Below are positions 18,043 through 27,217 of a stretch of DNA of 64,000 nucleotides, piece after piece (position 1 is the stretch's first letter; each line of letters starts with the position of its first letter). The position numbers and the translations under genes were made by a program. Below the pieces are notes generated by a model that did no database searches, had not been told where the DNA came from, and worked only from the letters and a program-made list of their open reading frames with translations. The stretch covers positions 62,001-126,000 of the forward strand of contig CAADGL010000022.1 of assembly GCA_900696525.1 (NCBI GenBank), in the 5' to 3' direction. The stretch comes from an uncultured Planctomycetota bacterium. Its GTDB lineage: Bacteria > Planctomycetota > Phycisphaerae > UBA1845 > Fen-1342.

Positions 18043-19971
18043 TCAGCCGGCGCCCGCGGGCGCGCCGGGCGGTGCTGGGCGTTCGCAGGAGAGGCGTGGC
18101 TGCCACTCGGGCGGCACGGTCATGGTCACGTGGACGACGCCTTCTTCGTCGGCGGTCGTCACCTTGAGACCGGAGCGGTGGAAGACCGCCAGCATCGGCG
18201 CATTCTCCGCCAGCACCTCGGCCGTGAAGCGCTCGATGCCCTTGCCGCGCGCAATCTGCACCAGCCGCTGGAACAGGTACGTGCCCAGCCCCTTGTGCTG
18301 CCACTCGTCCTGGACGGTGAAGGCAACCTCGGCGCTGCGGCGGTCGGGCGCGGCGATGTAGCGGGCCGTGCCGACCGCCGACGGGCGGCCGCCCTCCTCG
18401 TGGATCGCAACCAGGGCCATCTCGCTGTCGTAGTCGATGTTGCAGTACACCTGAAGCCGCTCGTGCGGCATGGCCTTCACCGGCCCGTGGAAGCGCAGGT
18501 ACACCGTCCGCTCGCTGAACTTGTAGAACATGTCGCGCAGCAGCGTTTCGTCCGCCGCGCGGATCGGCCGCACGAACACCTCGCGGCCATCGCGCAGGCG
18601 GACGGTCGCCTCCAGCTCTTCCGGATAGGGCCGGGTCGCGGGAGGGAGAATCTGGTTGATCTGGACGATGCGGCGCTTCTTGGCGGCGTGCAGCAGCTCG
18701 GAGCGGAAGCCGGGATGGGCGATCTGGATCAGCGCCAGCGCCCGCTCGCGCAGCGTCTTGCCGTGCAGGTAGGCCACGCCGTGCTCCGTCACGATGTAAT
18801 GCGCGTCGCCGCGGGTCGAGATGACACCGGCGCCCTCCTGCAACACGGCGCTGATGCGCGACCGGATGCCGGCCGGCGTCTCCGCCGTGCTCGGCAGGGC
18901 GATGATCGGGCGGCCATCGCGGGCGAGCGCCGCGCCGCGCATGAAATCGGCGTGCCCGCCGATCCCGCTGTAGAAGAGCGTGCCGAGCGAATCGGCGACC
19001 ACCTGGCCGGTCAGGTCGATCTCGACGGCGCCGTTGATCGCGACCATGTTGTCGTGCCGGCTGATGACCAGCGGGTTGTTCGTGTATTCCGACGGGTGCA
19101 TCTCGATCTGCGGGTTGTCGTGCAGAAACTCAAACAGCGCCCGGCTGCCCGCGGCGAAGCTGCCGACGATCTTGCCGGCGTGCAGGCTCTTGCGGCGGCC
19201 GGTGATCACGCCGAGCTGCGCCAGCTTCATCACGCCGTCGGAAAACATCTCGGTGTGGATGCCCAGGTCGTTCTTGCGCGTCAGCAGCGCGAGCACGGCG
19301 TCGGGCAGGCGCCCGATACCGAGCTGGAGCGTCGCCCCGTCGGGCACGAGGTGCGCGATGTGCTCGGCGATGCGCTGCGCCACGTCGTGCGGCTGCTCGA
19401 CGACCGGCCACTCGAGCAGCGGCTCGTCGTGCTCGACGAGACAGGCGATGCGGTCGACGTGAATGAAGCAGTCGCCCAGTGTGCGCGGCATGTGGCGGTT
19501 GACCTGGGCGATCACGGCGCCGGCCGATTCGGCGGCGGCCTTGGTGATGTCCACCGAGACGCCCAGGCTGCAAAAGCCGTGCGCGTCGGGCGGGCTGACC
19601 ATGATCAGCGCCACGTCGATCGGCAGCCGCCGCGTCCGGAACAGCCCCGGAACCTGCGAAAGGAAGATGGGCGTGTAGTCGGCGCGCGACTCGTTCACCG
19701 CGCTGCGCACGCTGTTGCCGATGAAGAAGGCGTTCGCCCGGAAGCTGGCGGCGTAGCGCGGGTCGGAGTACGGCGCCACGCCCAGCGTCAGCACCTGCAT
19801 CAGCTCCGTGTCCAGCAGCCCCTGCCCGTGCTCGACCAGCCCGCGCACCAGCGCCTGCGGCTCGCCGCAGGCGCTGCCGATGAACACCCGCGCCCCCGGC
19901 CTGATCCGCCGCATGGCCGCCGCCACCGAGACGCACTTCTCACGCCAGTCCGCCCGCGCCGTGCCGCTCAC
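18043..19971 (-). CDS. acetyl-CoA hydrolase/4-hydroxybutyrate CoA-transferase fused to C-terminal GNAT acetyltransferase
   Basis: GIHTEMFSDGVMKLAQLGVITG (CoA-transferase Glu); TGQVVADSLGTLFYSGIGGHADFMRGA; C-terminal VRPIRAADETLLRDMFYKFSERTVYLRF...DEWQHKGLGTYLFQRLVQIARGKG (GNAT); GTG start overlaps upstream stop. Confidence 0.88.
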   Translation of the reverse strand: MSGTARADWREKCVSVAAAMRRIRPGARVFIGSACGEPQALVRGLVEHGQGLLDTELMQVLTLGVAPYSDPRYAASFRANAFFIGNSVRSAVNESRADYTPIFLSQVPGLFRTRRLPIDVALIMVSPPDAHGFCSLGVSVDITKAAAESAGAVIAQVNRHMPRTLGDCFIHVDRIACLVEHDEPLLEWPVVEQPHDVAQRIAEHIAHLVPDGATLQLGIGRLPDAVLALLTRKNDLGIHTEMFSDGVMKLAQLGVITGRRKSLHAGKIVGSFAAGSRALFEFLHDNPQIEMHPSEYTNNPLVISRHDNMVAINGAVEIDLTGQVVADSLGTLFYSGIGGHADFMRGAALARDGRPIIALPSTAETPAGIRSRISAVLQEGAGVISTRGDAHYIVTEHGVAYLHGKTLRERALALIQIAHPGFRSELLHAAKKRRIVQINQILPPATRPYPEELEATVRLRDGREVFVRPIRAADETLLRDMFYKFSERTVYLRFHGPVKAMPHERLQVYCNIDYDSEMALVAIHEEGGRPSAVGTARYIAAPDRRSAEVAFTVQDEWQHKGLGTYLFQRLVQIARGKGIERFTAEVLAENAPMLAVFHRSGLKVTTADEEGVVHVTMTVPPEWQPRLSCERPAPPGAPAGAG

Positions 19972-22151
19972 GAGCCACCCCCTTGCAGGATGATGCGCGC
20001 GTCGACCACGACCGCCCCGCGCCCGCGCGGATAGACGATCAGCGGGTTCACGTCGAGCTCGCGGATGCGCTCGTGCTCGGTCACCAGTTGCGACAGCCGC
20101 AGCAGGCACTCGCCGATCGCCGCCACGTCCGACGGCGGCTCCTTGCGCACCCCCTCCAGCAGCTTGTAGCTGCGGATGCTGCGGATCATCTGCGCCGGCA
20201 CGTCGTCGCGCAGCGGCGCCAGCCGGAACGCCACGTCGTGCAGCGCCTCGGCATAGATGCCGCCCAGCCCGAACATCAGCAGCGGCCCCAGACGCGCATC
20301 CCGCGTCATCCCCAGGATCGTCTCCTTCCCCCGCTCCAGCATCTTCTGCACCAGCACGCCCCAGATCTCCCCCTCCGCGCCGATCTTCTCCCGCACTGCC
20401 GACACCATCTCGTCGTACGCCCGGCGGACGGCGTCGGCGCCTGCCAGCCCCAGCCGCACACCCCCGAACTCCGTCTTGTGCAGCACCGCCGGACTCGAAA
20501 TCTTCAACGCCACCGGCCAGCCGAGCTGGTCGGCGGCGGCGACGGCCTCCGCGGCGCTGCGCGCCAGCCGAAAGGGCACGGTCGGCAGTCCGTAATGCTG
20601 CAAGACCTCCAGGGCGCGCAGCTCGGTCAGGTGCGTGCGCCCCGCCGACAGCTCTTCGTCGATCAGCTTCGCCACGGCGTCGCGCTTCACGTCGAACTGC
20701 CGGTACTCGCCGGCCCTGGAGCGCACCCACTCGCCGAAGCGCGCCTTCGCCGCCATCGCCCGCAACGCGTTCTCCGGAAAGCCGAGCACCGGAACGCCCG
20801 CCCGCCGCAACAGCGCGATCGCCGGCGACTGCGGCGGCAGCCCCATCGGCACGGCCACGATCGGCTTGTTGGCCATGCCGCGGGTCTCGGCGATGACGCC
20901 GGCGATCTGGTCGACGTCGGTCATCCATTGGGGCGTGATGATCACGGCGACCTGGTGGACGTTCTCATCGCCGCAGACGGCGTCGAGCGCGGTGCGGTAG
21001 CGGTCGTGGCGCGCGTCTCCGACGACGTCGACCGGGTTGCGGATGCTGCACGTGGGCGGGAGCTGGAACTGGAGCGACTTGGCGGTGTACTCCTGGAAAT
21101 GCGCCAGGCTCAGCCCGTAGCGCACGCACGCGTCGGTAGCCATGATCCCCGGCCCGCCCGCGTTGGTCACGATCGCCGTCCCGCGCCCCGCCGGACGCAG
21201 CACGTCGGAGAACACCTCGGCATGATCGAACAGGTCGGCGACGGACTCGACGCGGACGACGCCGGCCTGCTGCATGATCGCCTCGTACACTTCGTCGGTG
21301 CCGGCCAGCGAGCCGGTGTGCGAGGCGGCGGCGGCGGCGCCTTCGAGCGTTCGGCCGGTCTTGATCGCCAGGATCGGCTTGGGGTTCGGGCCGTGCGTGA
21401 TGGCGTGGGCCGCATCGATGAAGCCCTGTCCGCTCGAAAGGTCCTCGACGTACATCAGGATCGCGCGCGTGTTCGCGTCCGCGGCCAGGGCCGTCAGCAG
21501 GTCGATCTCGGTCAGGTCGGCCTTGTTGCCGAAGCTCACAAACCGCGAGAAGCCGAAGCCGTGATGCTTGGCGTACTCGAGCAGCGCGGTGCACAGCGCC
21601 CCGCTCTGCGAGACCAGGCCCAGTGGCCCCGGGCGCGGCATGTCACGCCCGAAGGATGCGTTCATGCTGACGTCGGCGGCGGTGTTGATCACGCCCAGGC
21701 AGTTCGGTCCGAGGATCGACAGGCCACGCTCCTGCGCCAGCGCGCCGAGCCGTTGCTCGCGCTGCGCGCCCTCGCCCCCGACCTCCTTGAAGCCCGCCGA
21801 GATCACCACGAAATGCCTCGTACCGAGGTCGGCGCAGGCGACGATGGCCGCCTCGACCGCGGGCGCAGGCAGGACCACGACCGCCAGATCCGGTCGCTCG
21901 TCGAGGCTCTGCACGGCAGGATAGCAGCGCAAGCCAAGCAAACTACGCGAGTTAGGATTGATCGGCGAGACAATGCCGTTGAATCCGCCCAACAGCAGGT
22001 TGCGGACGATCGCGTGCCCAACGCTGCTGGGATTGCGCGATGCCCCGAACACCGCGATCGATCGCGGCGAAAACAGCGCCTCGATGTCGCGCGCCGGCCG
22101 GAGCGACGGCGGCTGGGTCGCGGGCTCGGCGGGGACGGCGGCGGTCGTCAT
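19968..22151 (-). CDS. ADP-forming acyl/acetyl-CoA synthetase (alpha-beta fused)
   Basis: LFSPRSIAVFGASRNPSSVG; GPNCLGVIN; SQSGALCTALLEYA; SHTGSLAGTDEVYEA catalytic His; C-terminal ATP-grasp PVALKISSPAVLHKTEFGGVRLGL. Confidence 0.93.
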   Translation of the reverse strand: MTTAAVPAEPATQPPSLRPARDIEALFSPRSIAVFGASRNPSSVGHAIVRNLLLGGFNGIVSPINPNSRSLLGLRCYPAVQSLDERPDLAVVVLPAPAVEAAIVACADLGTRHFVVISAGFKEVGGEGAQREQRLGALAQERGLSILGPNCLGVINTAADVSMNASFGRDMPRPGPLGLVSQSGALCTALLEYAKHHGFGFSRFVSFGNKADLTEIDLLTALAADANTRAILMYVEDLSSGQGFIDAAHAITHGPNPKPILAIKTGRTLEGAAAAASHTGSLAGTDEVYEAIMQQAGVVRVESVADLFDHAEVFSDVLRPAGRGTAIVTNAGGPGIMATDACVRYGLSLAHFQEYTAKSLQFQLPPTCSIRNPVDVVGDARHDRYRTALDAVCGDENVHQVAVIITPQWMTDVDQIAGVIAETRGMANKPIVAVPMGLPPQSPAIALLRRAGVPVLGFPENALRAMAAKARFGEWVRSRAGEYRQFDVKRDAVAKLIDEELSAGRTHLTELRALEVLQHYGLPTVPFRLARSAAEAVAAADQLGWPVALKISSPAVLHKTEFGGVRLGLAGADAVRRAYDEMVSAVREKIGAEGEIWGVLVQKMLERGKETILGMTRDARLGPLLMFGLGGIYAEALHDVAFRLAPLRDDVPAQMIRSIRSYKLLEGVRKEPPSDVAAIGECLLRLSQLVTEHERIRELDVNPLIVYPRGRGAVVVDARIILQGGGS

Positions 22152-22319
22152 GGGCACCCCTCTTCGCCGGTGCGCGTTTTTCCGCAGCCTGGCAGCGATA
22201 CGCCGCCATCGACCTGCCCGCGTCTGTCCAGACTGGGCAGGCCTCACAGGCTCGTAACGACGCGGTTCAGAGCGGCAATCCGCGCGCCGCAGCGCGCGGC
22301 ACATGCCCGGGTCCGCCCC

Positions 22320-23435
22320 CTACAGCAGCGACCGGAACGTCCGCACGACCTGATCGACCTGGCCTTCACTCAGACCGTTATGGAACGGCAGGGCCACCGT
22401 GCGCGACGCCAGCGCCTCGGTCACCGGGTGATCGCCCGCGCGACAGCCGTGGTCGCGCTGGTAGAACGGCTGAAGGTGGATCGGCGTGAAGTAGTTGCTG
22501 CACCCGACCCCGGCGCGGCGCAGGCCTTCGAGCAGCGCGTCGCGGTCGGCCTGCGTGTAGTCGTCCGACAGCCGAACCACCATGACGAACCAGCTCATGC
22601 CCACGTCGGGCGGCACGCGCTGAAATGAGACCCGCGGCTCGTCCGATAAACGCTCGACGTACCACTGCGCCACCTGCCGCCTTCTCGCCAGGATCTCATC
22701 CAGCCGCCGCATCTGTGCCAGACCCAGGGCGCAGCTCAGCTCGTGCAGGCGGAAGTTGAAGCCGAGCCGCGCGTGCTGAAGCCAGCCCGCATCCGGGTCG
22801 CGGCCCTGGTTGCGCAGCGAGCGCGTCAGCCGCGCGATCCCGTCGTCGTTGGTAACGATCATCCCGCCTTCGCCGGTCGTGATCTGCTTGTTCGGATAGA
22901 ACCCGAACACGCCGGCCTCGGCCAGCGTGCCGGCCGGGCGCCCGCGGTAGGTCGCCCCCAGGGCCTCGCACGAGTCTTCCAGCACGCGCAGCTTGTGCCG
23001 GGCCGCGATCGCGTTGATCCTGTCCATGTCGGGAATTGAGCCGAACACGTCCACCGGCAGAATCGCCCGCGTGCGCGGCGTGATCGCCGCCTCGATCCGC
23101 CGGGCGTCGATCTGCCACGTATCCGGCTCGATGTCGACGAACACCGGCGTCGCGCCCTCGAACAGGATGCTGTTCGACGAGGCGATGAACGAGAACGGCG
23201 TCGTAATCACCTCGTCGCCGCGGCCGATGCCCATGGCCCTCCACGCCAGGTGCAGGGCCGAGGTGCCGCTGTTGACCGCCACGGCGTGCCGCACGCCGAG
23301 GCGCTCGCAGAAGCTCTGCTCGAACTCCGGCAGCCGGGGCCCGAGCGAGAGCTGCGGCGTCCTGAGCACGGCAACAACGGCGTCGATCTCGGCCTGGCCG
23401 ACATCGGGACCGGACAGACTGATGGCTGGGTTCAC
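22320..23435 (-). CDS. DegT/DnrJ/EryC1/StrS family aminotransferase
   Basis: AVNSGTSALHLAW; EDSCEALGATYRGRPAG; FGFYPNKQITTGEGGMIVT (PLP Lys). Alternative ATG 23465. Confidence 0.92.
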   Translation of the reverse strand: MNPAISLSGPDVGQAEIDAVVAVLRTPQLSLGPRLPEFEQSFCERLGVRHAVAVNSGTSALHLAWRAMGIGRGDEVITTPFSFIASSNSILFEGATPVFVDIEPDTWQIDARRIEAAITPRTRAILPVDVFGSIPDMDRINAIAARHKLRVLEDSCEALGATYRGRPAGTLAEAGVFGFYPNKQITTGEGGMIVTNDDGIARLTRSLRNQGRDPDAGWLQHARLGFNFRLHELSCALGLAQMRRLDEILARRRQVAQWYVERLSDEPRVSFQRVPPDVGMSWFVMVVRLSDDYTQADRDALLEGLRRAGVGCSNYFTPIHLQPFYQRDHGCRAGDHPVTEALASRTVALPFHNGLSEGQVDQVVRTFRSLL

Positions 23436-23543
23436 GGGACCTCTCCGCACCCTCGACGGGTGCAACTGTTTGATCCGCCGGCGGTGCCGCGCCCGCGGGC
23501 CGGCGACTCCCGCCGAAGGAAGAATGGGCTAATATACCGTCCG

Positions 23544-25694
23544 ATGAGTGATACGTCGGTCAGCAGGGGCGGTTTGCACGATTTCAGGCGCGCACTGACC
23601 TGGCTGCGTCCGCATCGCGGCACGCTGCTTATCGGCCTGCTGATGGCGGTCGGCGTCAGCGTCTTCTATACGTTCAGCATCTCGAGCGTCGTTCCGCTGC
23701 TGAAGGTCATTTTTGCCGAGCACGAGACGCTGGCCGACTGGCTGCACCGCGCCGAGACCAGCCACCGACTGGGCGTGGTGCTGGCGGCCGACCTGCCCGA
23801 CAACCCCGCCGGACTCGAAATCGACGACGTTCGGCCCGACTCGCTGAGCGCCGGCCTGATCCGCACGGGCGACCGGATCGTCGCGGATGAGACGGGTCGG
23901 CTGAGCGCGTACGACGTGACGGAGCGGATCGCGCAGGAGCGAGGGGAGACTTTCGCTGTTTTCGTCGAGCATCGCGACGGATCGCGCGCCGAAGTGACGC
24001 TGCGGCTGCGGCCATGGCGCTGGTGGTCGGAGGTGCTGCAATCGGCCAGTGCCGTGCTGCCGCGCGGCGCCGACGCCGACAGCCGGCTCGGCACGCTGAT
24101 GATGGTGATGCTGGCGCTGGTGGCGGTGTCGCTGCTGGGCGGGGCCTGCCGGTTCTTGAACGAGGGCCTGGTCGCCACCGCCGTGCAGCGCGCCATGCAT
24201 GACCTGCGCAGCCGCCTGGCCGAGCACGTGCTGCGCCTGCCGGTCGAGTGGCATGCCAACCAGCCGCCGGGCGACACGCTTGGGCGCTTCGCGACGGACC
24301 TGGGCAAGGTGGAGATCGGCGTCAGCACGCTGTTCGGCAAGGTGATCCGCGAGCCGCTGAAGGCCGTCGGGGTGCTGGCGCTGACGCTGGCGATCGACTG
24401 GCGGCTGCTGCTGGTCGCGCTGCTCGGGCTGCCGGTGGGCGCCGTCGTCATGCGCGTCTTCGGCCGGCTCGTGAAGCGCTCGCAGAAGCGCGCCTCGCAC
24501 TCCTGGGGCCGGCTGCTCGATCACCTGGGTGAGAAGCTCGCCGGCATCCGCATCGTCAAGGCCTACAACATGGAGCGCGAGGAAAGCCGCCGCTTCGAGC
24601 AGGAGGGCCGCACCCTCACCCGCGCCCAGACGCAGATCGAGCTCGTCGACGCGGCCACCAACCCCGCCCTCGAGCTGCTCGCCGTGCTGGGCGTGGCGGC
24701 GTTCGTCATGTACGGCGCCAGCCGCGTCTTCAGCAACCAGCTCGAACCGCACCTGTTCTTCGCCGCCGTCGTCTGCCTGGGCGGCATCTTCGACCCCGTG
24801 CGCAAGATGGGCAACGTCTACAACCGGCTGCAACAGGCCGACGTCTCGGCGCGGCGGCTGTTCGAGCTGCTGGACCTGGCCGAGGAGCGGCGGCCGGACG
24901 CGGCCCGGCCGGCGCGCGAGCTGACCGGCGTGCGGGAGGGAATCGAGTTCCGCGACGTGTGCTTCGCGTATCCGAGCCGGCCGGATCGCCCGGTGCTCGA
25001 GCACGTGAGCCTCGTGGTGCCGCGCGGCCGGATCGTGGCGCTGGTCGGGCCGAACGGCTCCGGCAAGACGACGCTGATCTCGCTGCTGATGCGCTTCTAC
25101 GAGCCGGTGTCCGGGCAGATCCTCATCGACGGGGTGGACATCCGCGAGTACACGCTCGAGTCGCTGCGGGCGCATATCGGCCTGGTCACGCAGGAGGCGG
25201 TCGTCTTCAGCGACAGCGTCCGCGGAAACGTGGCCTACGGCGCCAACGGCGTGTCGATCGAGACGGTGCGGTCCGCCGCCCGCCTGGCGCACGTCGACGA
25301 CTTCATCAACACGCTGCGAACCGTGGACAACGGCCACGTCCTGAGCGGCTACGAGACCCCGATCACCGCCCGGGCGCTCTCCGGCGGCCAGCGGCAGCGG
25401 ATCGCGCTGGCGCGGGCCATCCTGCGCGACCCGCCGATCCTCGTGTTGGACGAGGCCACGAGCCAGGTGGACAGTGAATCGGAACGCCGAATCCAGGAAG
25501 CCCTCGACGACGTGACCCGCGGCCGCACGACGTTCGTGATCGCGCACCGCTACAGCACGATCGCCCGGGCCGACATCGCGGTCGTACTGAAGGACGGCCG
25601 CATCATCGCCAGCGGGCGCCACGAGGAGCTGGTGCACACCAGCCCGTTCTATCTCGCCCTGTGCGAGACGCAGTTTGCCGGCGGGCGCGACTGA
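23544..25694 (+). CDS. ABC exporter (MsbA-like, permease plus ATPase) with PDZ-like insertion
   Basis: GPNGSGKTTLISLLMRFYEPVSGQILIDGVDI, ALSGGQRQRIALARAILRDPPILVLDEATSQVDSES; TM domain; PDZ-like LEIDDVRPDSLSAGLIRTGDRIVA between TM1 and TM2. Confidence 0.93.
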   Translation: MSDTSVSRGGLHDFRRALTWLRPHRGTLLIGLLMAVGVSVFYTFSISSVVPLLKVIFAEHETLADWLHRAETSHRLGVVLAADLPDNPAGLEIDDVRPDSLSAGLIRTGDRIVADETGRLSAYDVTERIAQERGETFAVFVEHRDGSRAEVTLRLRPWRWWSEVLQSASAVLPRGADADSRLGTLMMVMLALVAVSLLGGACRFLNEGLVATAVQRAMHDLRSRLAEHVLRLPVEWHANQPPGDTLGRFATDLGKVEIGVSTLFGKVIREPLKAVGVLALTLAIDWRLLLVALLGLPVGAVVMRVFGRLVKRSQKRASHSWGRLLDHLGEKLAGIRIVKAYNMEREESRRFEQEGRTLTRAQTQIELVDAATNPALELLAVLGVAAFVMYGASRVFSNQLEPHLFFAAVVCLGGIFDPVRKMGNVYNRLQQADVSARRLFELLDLAEERRPDAARPARELTGVREGIEFRDVCFAYPSRPDRPVLEHVSLVVPRGRIVALVGPNGSGKTTLISLLMRFYEPVSGQILIDGVDIREYTLESLRAHIGLVTQEAVVFSDSVRGNVAYGANGVSIETVRSAARLAHVDDFINTLRTVDNGHVLSGYETPITARALSGGQRQRIALARAILRDPPILVLDEATSQVDSESERRIQEALDDVTRGRTTFVIAHRYSTIARADIAVVLKDGRIIASGRHEELVHTSPFYLALCETQFAGGRD

Positions 25695-25733
25695 CCCGCG
25701 GGCCGCCGGCCGCCGCGCCCTCCCGCAAAGTGA

Positions 25734-25757
25734 CCGGCGGGACGCCGGTCCCGCCGG
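25734..25757 (+). terminator. perfect stem-loop after ABC exporter (possible terminator or REP-like palindrome)
   Basis: ccggcgggac-gccg-gtcccgccgg: 10-bp perfect stem, 4-nt loop, 40 bp after stop 25694; no U-tract. Confidence 0.45.
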
Positions 25758-25888
25758 GCTTCGAAACCCGCCGCCCGGCCACCATGAGCGGCGCTGGGTC
25801 CGGTGCTGCGGGGCCGTCGCGGGTATCATCTCCCACTGGGGTTCATTCAGCAGGACACCGCAGAGAGCGCGCGGCGAGGACGGGCGGA

Positions 25889-27217
25889 ATGACGAGCGGC
25901 GCGGCCGGGTTCACGTACGTCACGCGCCCGGTCGTTGCGCACGCCGTCGGCACCTTTCTCGTGGCCACCAACGTCGTGGTCGCGACGCTGCTGCCGCTGA
26001 TCGCCCTGCGCACGTACGGCGCGCGGCCATTCGAGCTGCTGCTCATGACCGCCGCCGTCCCCACGCTCTTCACCACGTCCATCTTCTGGCAGGCGCTTCT
26101 GCGGCGCGTCTCGCTGCGCCAGTACATCGCGGTCCAGTGGGCCGTCGGCGTGCTGCCCGTGATGCTCATGCCGCTCACGCAGCAGTACTGGCAACTGCTC
26201 GTCTGCCACGTGGTCGCCGCTTCCGGGTTTGCCGGCTGGGTGCCGCTCAGCGGCGTACTGCTCAAGCGGCTGTACCCCGATCGCGTGCGCGGCCGCGCCT
26301 TCGCCGTGCTCAATGCCATCACGCTGTGCAGCCAGATCGCCGTCTATCTCTGGGCCGGCGCCTGGCTCAAGATCGACGCCGAGGCGTTCCGGCTGCTGCT
26401 GCCTCTGGTCGTGGCCGGACAGACCGCCGGCATGCTCCTCATGGCCTGGATCGCCGACGGCGACGCGACGTCCGCCGCCCCGGCCGCCGCAGCCACATTC
26501 GCGCCGCACCGACCGGCGTGGCGGGCGCTGATCGAGCCGATCGGGCGGATGCGGGCGATTCTGGCGGCGGATCGGCGTTTCATGCGCTACGAGACCGCGT
26601 TCATGACCTATGGCTGCGGGTTCATGATCGGCGACGCGCTGCTGCCGCTGCTGGTCACGCACCGGCTCGGCCTTGAATACGACCAGATCACCTCCGCCGG
26701 CTTCGCCACGTTCCGCGGCTGCATGCTGCTGGCAGCGCTGCCGGCGGGCTGGCTGCTGGACCGCGCCGGGCCGATGCGGACGGCGTCAGTGGCGTTCGCC
26801 GGACTGGTCTTCTATCCGCTGCTGCTCCTGAGCGCCACGGGCGCCGTCGGGCTCGGCTGGGCGAGCGTGCTGTATGGGTTCATGATGGCCGGCGTGAACC
26901 TGGCGTGGATGCTGGGGCCGCTGACGCTCGCCAACTCCGCCGACCAGGTCAGCGAATACGTCGCCATCCACACGACGCTGGTCGGCGTTCGGGGCGTGCT
27001 GTTCCAGGGCGTCGGCATCGCACTCTACGCCCTGACCGAGAGTTTTATCTGGCCGCTCGTTCTGGCCGCGGCCATGTTCGGGTTGGCGGCCTGGCAGATG
27101 TGGCGGCTGCACGCCGACGGCCAGGCGGCAGCGGCGCCCGTCGCAAGCCACGCGCATTTGCCGCCGGCCCCCGAGCCCGCAAGCCAAGGGTCCGAGCCCG
27201 CAAAGGAACTCGCATGA
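25889..27217 (+). CDS. MFS-type transporter
   Basis: About 12 hydrophobic helices; PLSGVLLKRLYPDRVRGRAFAVLNAI loop. Confidence 0.8.
   Translation: MTSGAAGFTYVTRPVVAHAVGTFLVATNVVVATLLPLIALRTYGARPFELLLMTAAVPTLFTTSIFWQALLRRVSLRQYIAVQWAVGVLPVMLMPLTQQYWQLLVCHVVAASGFAGWVPLSGVLLKRLYPDRVRGRAFAVLNAITLCSQIAVYLWAGAWLKIDAEAFRLLLPLVVAGQTAGMLLMAWIADGDATSAAPAAAATFAPHRPAWRALIEPIGRMRAILAADRRFMRYETAFMTYGCGFMIGDALLPLLVTHRLGLEYDQITSAGFATFRGCMLLAALPAGWLLDRAGPMRTASVAFAGLVFYPLLLLSATGAVGLGWASVLYGFMMAGVNLAWMLGPLTLANSADQVSEYVAIHTTLVGVRGVLFQGVGIALYALTESFIWPLVLAAAMFGLAAWQMWRLHADGQAAAAPVASHAHLPPAPEPASQGSEPAKELA

Noticed and set aside
19983-22628. 881-aa forward ORF opposite the acyl-CoA synthetase
   Set aside because: Antisense shadow; composition is typical of a reverse-complement frame
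23529-25829. 766-aa reverse ORF opposite ABC exporter
   Set aside because: Antisense shadow of a gene with full Walker A/signature/Walker B motifs
27170-27212. Direct repeat gagcccgcaa at the 3' end of the MFS gene
   Set aside because: Short and confined to a low-complexity C-terminal tail; no sign of function
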